Assembly: GCA_032718475.1 (NCBI GenBank)
Contig: JAUCBJ010008307.1
Coordinates: 1 to 43,943, forward strand
Origin: Nemertoderma westbladi
Lineage: Eukaryota > Xenacoelomorpha > Nemertodermatida > Nemertodermatidae
Reading direction: 5' to 3'
DNA: 43,943 nt
Shown here: piece by piece, positions 36,628 to 43,943 of the stretch
Numbering within the stretch: position 1 is the stretch's first letter
Layout of the letters: the number at the start of each line of letters is the position of its first letter
The notes under the pieces: model-generated
Databases searched by the model: none
Told to the model about the DNA's origin: nothing
Seen by the model: only the letters and a program-made list of their open reading frames with translations
Made by a program: the position numbers and the translations under genes

Positions 36628-37980
36628 CCCTATAGTCAAAGTCAATATACCCCATACCATAGCCAGTTTCAGGCAGAATAGTAGGTGATTTTTAAGTGCC
36701 TTAATGAACAGGTGCTTTTTTAAATGTTTTTAATATTATTTGGAATATCGTTCCATATTAAAGGACCGTTATACCGAATCGAGAATTGTCCTCTAACTGT
36801 GTTAAAAAGTGGTATAAAAAACGCACTGTTAGTGTTGTGGCGAGTGTAACGGATATTTGACTTTCTAAATATGTTCGCTAATCCTACTGGAAGTTTATCA
36901 TAATAGGCGTCAAACATTAATTTTCCTACATTAAGTTTGTACAGGGATTGCAACGGAAGTATTTGTAATTGTTTGTAGATAGGGATTGAATGTGCATCCC
37001 AATCGCTAAAAGTTATAGCTCGAATTATTTTGTTCATTTGAACCCGGATTTTTTTAATATAAGTATCGAAGGAAGAATCCCACAGTTCCAGACCGTATAA
37101 TAATTTAGTGTGCACCAATGAAAAATAAATGGACTTTAATACATACAAAGGTAGTTTGTAGCGTAGTTTATAAAATAATCCGGTCAATTTTTTATATAAG
37201 ACAAGGCAAATGAAGTTTGTCCCTTCCAGGACAAAAATTACTGTCCAGAGATACGCCTAGATACTTTACAAGGTTACATTTTTTCAAATAGTGGTTCTTA
37301 ATTTTAACTGTAGAGGCTGATTCCGTCGACTTATTTGTGAATAAACAGTAAACTGTTTTTAGGAGATTTAAAGATAATTTATTTGCAGCAAACCATTCAT
37401 CGAGTTTATCGAGGTCTAAGTTGATATTTTTACCAGTTTATGGCAATTGTTATGGCTCCGTAGTAAACAAGTATCATCGATCTGCATAAAAGTACACGAA
37501 GTGGGGCCTTCGCGTAGCACGTGACTTAAATTTAATTTAAGTACTAATTCGAAAGTATTACTGTATTAGCAAATTTTAAGCAGATTTCGCCTAATCACTT
37601 TTTACCTCTTTCATTTCTATTCAGACATTTCTGACTCTAGCGGTATAGTGAGAACTGAAGATGGATTAGGGTCTCCAGCCCCACAAAGACACAGCCTATG
37701 GATGAATAGTACATACGTACATCGGCCAAGTTTCATCTTGAATAACGGATAACGAAATGAAAGACGGATCTCACTTTCAGAAATTTCGTCGTATAGCGGC
37801 AGACCGATTAAATCTCCCCCCCCCCCCCCCCCCCCCACAAAGACGCAGCATGTGGTCCAGAATATATGGCAAGATTCAGCTTAAACTGATTAAAATCAAT
37901 GAGACGGGAGAATCTATTCACTTTCAGGCATAAAGTAGTCCTATAGCGGGTGACTGTTGAACTGATTTTCAACAAAACAA

Positions 37981-39088
<1,108 letters not shown>

Positions 39089-39319
39089 ACTATTTGCATA
39101 AATTGACCCACCCCCTAACAGTGTCAATTCGCTAAGGCTCCGCCAACTTCGTGGCTCGCCCCACACTGAGTAGCGATGTTACTGAGGGCAGGTCATTAAT
39201 ATATATTAAAAAGAGTAGAGGTCCCAATATTGAACCCCGAGGAACGCCAGTCGTTATCGGAAGAAAGTCTGAGTAGCTACACTGAACCAATTTTAACATA
39301 CACCAGTATTTACACGTTC

Positions 39320-39835
39320 GTGGGGACTTCGCGCAGCACGTAGTCGGCAAGCCTTGGCATACGGTTCATATAGAGCAAATGGGGCATGTCTAGTTTGGAC
39401 CCAATATCCCATGCTATAAATGTATTCATTCGATATACAATCATATGTTAATCCGCTAGGTGGTGTCAAATTGTTATTCTGCAATTTCGTACTTACCAGT
39501 GCAGCACTGTACAGCAGTACCGTACCGGTAGGCCTATGTCATTACTTCTGAGTCTCTAGCGGATCCCCAATTAAATGTCTTAACTTTTCAATTTCGTAAA
39601 AGATAGACTTCATGATTCTCTACAGGCCACCAAAATTTCAGCTCAGGAAAATGAGGCCTTCCCGAGAAATTTAACATTTTCTACAAACCACATAATCTGT
39701 CGTAGCTGACGTCAGACTGCATGATTTTTCACCAAACTTTACAAACTTTCTAAACTTTCTCTCTACTACTTACCTACTCAGTTTGGTTCAATTCCGAACC
39801 AGCGATGCAGAGAAATTCGCGTTCAAACATTTACC

Positions 39836-39895
<60 letters not shown>

Positions 39896-39961
39896 GGACA
39901 TGCCCCATTTGCCCTATATGAACCGTATGCCAAGGCTCGCCGACTACGTGTCTCGCCCCAC
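39320..39961. mobile_element. Repeat element B (GTGGGG...GCCCCAC) with (GACA)n
   Basis: Left arm 39320-39390 and right arm 39897-39961 are inverted copies (GTAGTCGGC, CCTTGGCATACGGTTCATAT, GGGGCATGTC). A (GACA)n run at 39835-39893 directly precedes the right arm. It is related to elements A and C by its ends. Confidence 0.82.
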
Positions 39962-40004
39962 ATAGGCCTATACTATAACGTATATTACGTATAAAACATT
40001 ATTT

Positions 40005-40130
40005 AAAACGGCCAATAAATATCAATCGAAATAATTCAGAATAGCAAAAATCATTTAAAACGATCAATAATATCACTCGTATTTAAATTATTGAATATTG
40101 ATACTAAATGTATGCCATAATGTTATGTGA
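40005..40130 (-). repeat. Dispersed copy of the left flank of the 53-bp satellite element
   Basis: The reverse complement matches 30646-30775 with few differences, including TTAGTATCAATATTCAATAA and GTGATATTATTGATCGTTTT. Confidence 0.9.
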
Positions 40131-40296
40131 TATATTTTATTATGAAATTAAAAAATTACCAAAAGTATAAATTATTTTCAAGTTGTCAAAATAATATTGA
40201 CCTAAAATTTGTTGTAAAGAGGTCGACTATTTTTGGATCTAGAGTTAAAGAAAATAACACATCATACACACAGTATTTACATAATAATACACGTTC

Positions 40297-40584
40297 GTGG
40301 GGCGTCGCGCAGCACGCGAACTTGAGCAAGTTCGAAACAAGTTCGATTTGATCTGGAGTCAAAAGTTCGAGAGGTATTTGCCCGTAACTTTCAAAAATAT
40401 TGGAACTTTTTCTCTAGTATGCCCATACAAAATTTGGTTGAAAATGGTTAAAATCTTCAAAAGTTATTTACGAATGAATTTTTCATTACAGACAGACAGA
40501 CGGACAGACAGTCGGACAAACAGAGAGACGGACATGAAATGTTGCCCTATATTTACTAAGCCCTGACTGCTTGGCTCGCCCCAC
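40297..40584. mobile_element. Repeat element C (GTGGGGC...GCCCCAC), short
   Basis: 288 bases with GTGGGGCGTCGCGCAGCACG at the left and GGCTCGCCCCAC at the right. A degenerate GACA tract (40490-40535) precedes the right end, as in element B. Confidence 0.78.
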
Positions 40585-40925
40585 AGTAGAGTATATAATT
40601 AATAGCTTGTCACAAAAAGTTCCATATTGTTATCATTTTTCTATTTAGTGAACATTGTTGTTCTACTTTTAATCTCTATCAATTCTAATTATATAAAATT
40701 TAAGAAATTCTACCAAAAGTATTTTTATTTATAAATATTTTTATTATTATACTATTTTTAACAACAAAATGTGATTTTTCGTAATGCTTATACATGGTAG
40801 GATTATTTCGCTTGTTATTTTTCAATAGGGTTAGTAGGTTAGACCTCAACCATAATTAAAACTGCGCCACTCTTGTCAAACAAACTGTACCGGGTGTTCC
40901 ATAATGATTGCCCGCCCCCCCTGGC
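40585..40925. other. AT-rich spacer and unassigned repeat end
   Basis: No gene. At 40885-40925 a stretch with GGTGTTCCATAATGATTGCC and a C-run interrupts the LINE reading frame and looks like the end of another repeat. Confidence 0.5.
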
Positions 40926-41198
40926 CATTGATTGGAATTTTTATCGAGATAAGATACTAGTTGAGTATTTATTATAGTTTCGTAAATTTTATTAAATACA
41001 GAGTGAAGCGAAATTGGTCTATAGTTTGGGGATTGAAGCGGGCTGCCATCTTTGTAAAGTGGAATGACCTTTGCCACCTTTAATAAAACCCTTTGATATA
41101 AATATTAAGTATCATTTCTATAGTTTATCTATAGTTTCCAGTTTCCATTTATCTCTGGCTATATCTATAGTTTAAATATATATCCCATCATAGTAGAC

Positions 41199-42611
41199 AT
41201 GTACCGAACAACAAGAGTCCCACATGAAATGAAAACAAATAAGTTGGTTCCAGTACCCAAGAAGGGCAACCTAACACTCTATGGTTCTTTTCGGAGAATC
41301 TCATTGATCTCGATTGCTGCAAAGCTATACAATAAAATTCTATTAAATCGCATCAGGGATCCCATTGAGAGACTGCTACGTGGAAATCAGAATGGGTTCT
41401 GTAAAGGTCGTGGGACCATGGAGCCCATTTTGGCACTTAGAAGGATAATTGAAGAGTTATCAAAAAAGAAAGACAGGCATCTGGCTGTTATCTTTGTTGA
41501 CTTCTGCAAGGCCTTTGATTCAGTCTCTCGCTCACGTATGTTCAGCATACTGTCAATATATGGCAATCCTTATGAAATTATTGCAGCAATCAGATCAGTA
41601 TACGATGGTTCGACAACATTTGTGTCTCCTGTTGACGGTGACACAGAACCATTTGAAGTGTTATGGGGCATCCTCCAGGGAGACACCTTGCACCAATCTT
41701 GTTCATAATTGTTGTTGACTATGTTCTACGCATGTCCTTAGATCATCACAATGATGATGGGGTGATGATAACTCCACCTACTGGCTCCAGAAGTCGAGGA
41801 AATCCTGCCAAGTACCTAACTGATCTAGACTTTGCTGATGACTTAGGAGTACTCTCAGAATCATTAGAGGGAGCCCAACGGCTCCTCAGCTCATTAGAAC
41901 ATGCTGCTTCTAGTGTTGGTCTTTTTATTAACTCCAGAAAGACCAACATTTTGACAGTTAACCTTTGAAAGTCCTCAGCAAGTCTCTGATCGGATGAGCA
42001 TAAGCTCAAAGGATGGCATGCTTGAGCATGTGGACGACTTCTGTTACCTGGGATCATGGATCCGGAAGTCAGGTGAGGACCTTCGAATACGTAAGGGAAA
42101 GGCATGGGCAGCCTTGAATAGGCTTTCCAGGATTTGGAAGTCACCGAGAATTAATCGGAAACTGAAGGTCCGATTATTTAGAGCAGCAGTAGTTCCAGTA
42201 CTCCTCTACGGGAGACCATGCTGGGCTCTAACTGCTGAGGACACCAAATCTCTGGATGGCACATTCACAAGAATGCTACGCCGGGTTCATTGTGTCAAGT
42301 ACAATGCACACATCTCCAACCAGACACTATATAACATTGGAGGTGTCTCATTGGTTCCCCCAAGCTTGACACTAGAACAAAATCGCCTCCGCTTTGCAGG
42401 ACATTGCTTTCGCCGTGAGGACCAACCAGTGCATAATCTTGTACTTTGGCAGCCTCATGGAGTGAATAAGCATGGTGGACAGCCCATGACTTTCTTGAGA
42501 CGCATCTTAAAGGACACTGGCCTTGAAGATGCGGATGATCTAGCAAATGTCATGGGTGATAGGGAGTTGTGGCGGTGCAAATTTGTTGACAAGCCGGCAC
42601 AGCATTCTTAA
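41199..42611 (+). pseudogene. LINE reverse transcriptase, 5'-truncated, two frameshifts
   Basis: The open pieces 41199-41708, 41663-41968 and 41994-42611 form one reverse transcriptase. Visible motifs are KLVPVPKKGN, FVDFCKAFDSVSR (motif A), QGDTL/LAPILF (B), FADDLGVLS (catalytic FADD, C), FCYLGSW, a thumb with LLYG, and a C-terminal domain ending LRFAGHCFRRED...KHGGQPMTFLRR. Frameshifts lie near 41690 and 41960. No endonuclease is present upstream. The C-terminal module is that of the RTE-like LINEs often annotated in invertebrates as endonuclease-reverse transcriptase; the clade is not certain. A (TAG)n tail follows. Confidence 0.88.
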
Positions 42612-42641
42612 AAATGCAGCTGCAATGCAGCATGCCGATCC

Positions 42642-42660
42642 TAGTAGTAGTAGTAGTAGT
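42642..42660. repeat. (TAG)n tail of the LINE
   Basis: Six TAG units end the LINE copy, followed by a run of 16 C (42664-42679). Confidence 0.85.
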
Positions 42661-42679
42661 ATGCCCCCCCCCCCCCCCC

Positions 42680-43019
42680 GGCCATCCAAAACTGCCAGAC
42701 ATGCACCTTAGTGTAATATACCGTTTGAAAGATAATTTAATTCTGAGCTTGCATGCAAAAATTTAAGGTCCAATACAAAAGTATACAAATTTTATAGGCT
42801 ATTATTTACACCTAACTTATTTTTCAAAATTTTTTATTTAATCACATATTAAAAAAATATATATAATTTATCCAGCGTTAGTCATTAGCTTTGCAGCGCT
42901 GTTTAAACAGTTATTTCTGTCAGACCTTTGCTGTATTGCAATATATTACAGTATTCAGTTAACGGTATTAGTTTTTCTTTGGTAATTTTACTGAATTAGG
43001 CCTAACAGAAGTAATTAAA
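42680..43019. other. AT-rich flank upstream of the transposase
   Basis: No gene. It may hold the left terminal repeat of the Tc1/mariner element, but the right end is outside the window so this cannot be tested. Confidence 0.5.
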
Positions 43020-43943
43020 ATGACAAGTTCCAGTGCAATCTTCGATGACTCTGAAGAAAAGCGTAAGGTTGACAGGATCAGAGCGGTTACTTTTAGAGAG
43101 GCTCGTGATGCTGTGGCAAATGGTGTGCAAGATAGCAAGGAAGTGGATCGCGGAGAAGATAATGCGTAGTGAAGATTTTGTGAAGCGAAACTGGAATCGA
43201 GATCCATACAATTGCGGGAAGGTGAAAACAACTGGAAGACCACTTTCTCTTTCACAAGAGTCTAAGGATATTCTTGCTGAGTTGAGGCCGCCCTAAGAAA
43301 TCAGTGTGGGCCATCCAAAAAGAAATCCTTCTTAATCGTAGCAAAGTGAAAAGTATTGTCTCCATCCATAAGGAACTCCAAAGGCAAGGGTTTAAACCCT
43401 TTCACATTGTTAAACGTCCGCTGGTTACCGAACTACACCGTGAGGATCGGCTTACATTTTGTAACGTGGTTGTTTGTCTGTGGGATGAGGTGGACTTTAT
43501 GCATGTTGCCTGCAGTGATGAGTTCTTTGTTTGGACAGTGCGTAAACCAAACCATCAGAATAACAGAATTTGGTCCCTGCGATTGGAGGATATTGATGAT
43601 GAGTTCCGCATTCGTCTGATGCCTAACCGTCCAGAGTGTGCTGGGTTTTTTATAATGTTTACAGCTTGTAGGATGATGTTTGTCATCAAAGATCAGGGAC
43701 AGTCGTGGGATGGCGAATACTTTAGGCAAGTTATTCATGCTGAGAATGTTCTGCCCTTCTTAGACAACCCTGAACGTGACTTTTCTTCATGACCGTGCGC
43801 CCTGTATGAAAGCTATAGCAACTCAGCAGTTGTTACTGGCGTCTGGTGTTGACTTCTTTGGAAACAATGAGTGGCCGGGAAATTCCCCTGACCTGAACCC
43901 AGCAGAGGATTTAGGAGCTATTGTCAAGCAACGCGTTGAAGAC
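43020..43943 (+). pseudogene. Tc1/mariner-type transposase, frameshifted, cut by window end
   Basis: Starts at the ATG at 43020 (MTSSSAIFDDSEEK). A shift near 43130 moves to the frame with WIAEKIMRSEDFVKRNWNRD and GRPLSL, the helix-turn-helix region. A second shift near 43290 leads to the catalytic part: DEVDFMHV, SDEFFVWTVRK, CAGFFIMF and GEYFRQ. A third near 43785 leads to FLHDRAP and NEWPGNSPDLNPAEDLGAIV at the right edge. HDRAP and SPDLNP are hallmarks of the IS630/Tc1/mariner DDE domain. Three frameshifts make it inactive. The C-terminus and right terminal repeat lie outside the window. Confidence 0.9.

Overview
The window is eukaryotic, most likely from a marine invertebrate. It has intron-split coding exons, many retrotransposons and DNA transposons, microsatellites, and a recurrent TAGGCCTA / ATACCGGTAT word bias. 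I cannot name the species. The one host gene I can support is a polypeptide N-acetylgalactosaminyltransferase (GALNT) on the minus strand. I rebuilt nine exons (29768-30026 down to 8001-8219). All splice phases agree and together they give about 544 residues: a type II membrane anchor, the GT-A catalytic domain and part of the ricin-type lectin domain. The last lectin exon is not visible, so the gene probably continues past the left edge.

Left part (1-7.9 kb): the window opens in the right end of an LTR. A compact minus-strand element follows. It holds a small gene of unknown but possibly TBP-like fold, a decayed protein-primed-type family B DNA polymerase with N-terminal zinc fingers, and an unknown nuclear-looking protein. 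Beside it is a strong 79-bp inverted repeat whose loop and inner arm carry a piece of a second, related polymerase gene. No capsid, packaging ATPase or integrase gene is visible, so this is either a reduced Polinton/adintovirus-like relic or an undescribed small polymerase-bearing element. It lies on the downstream side of the last GALNT exon seen.

Middle part (9.9-23.2 kb): a 13.2-kb BEL/Pao LTR retrotransposon sits on the plus strand in GALNT intron 6. It has nearly identical 1.2-kb LTRs and a perfect 5-bp target duplication (GGCTA). It encodes a long Gag and a zinc-knuckle/protease region, but reverse transcriptase, RNase H and most or all of the integrase are missing, so it is non-autonomous. 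A 218-bp AT-rich segment between gag and pol behaves like an intron.

The GALNT introns and 5' flank (23-36 kb) hold tandem arrays, hairpins and a MITE with its target duplication. A 2.2-kb inverted-repeat element encloses about 26 copies of a 53-bp satellite. The right part (36-44 kb) is a nest of transposons: a broken CR1/L2-like LINE on the minus strand split by pearl/HINE-like repeat elements with GTGGGGC...GCCCCAC ends, a 5'-truncated LINE on the plus strand with two further 3' tails elsewhere in the window, and a frameshifted Tc1/mariner transposase cut by the right edge.
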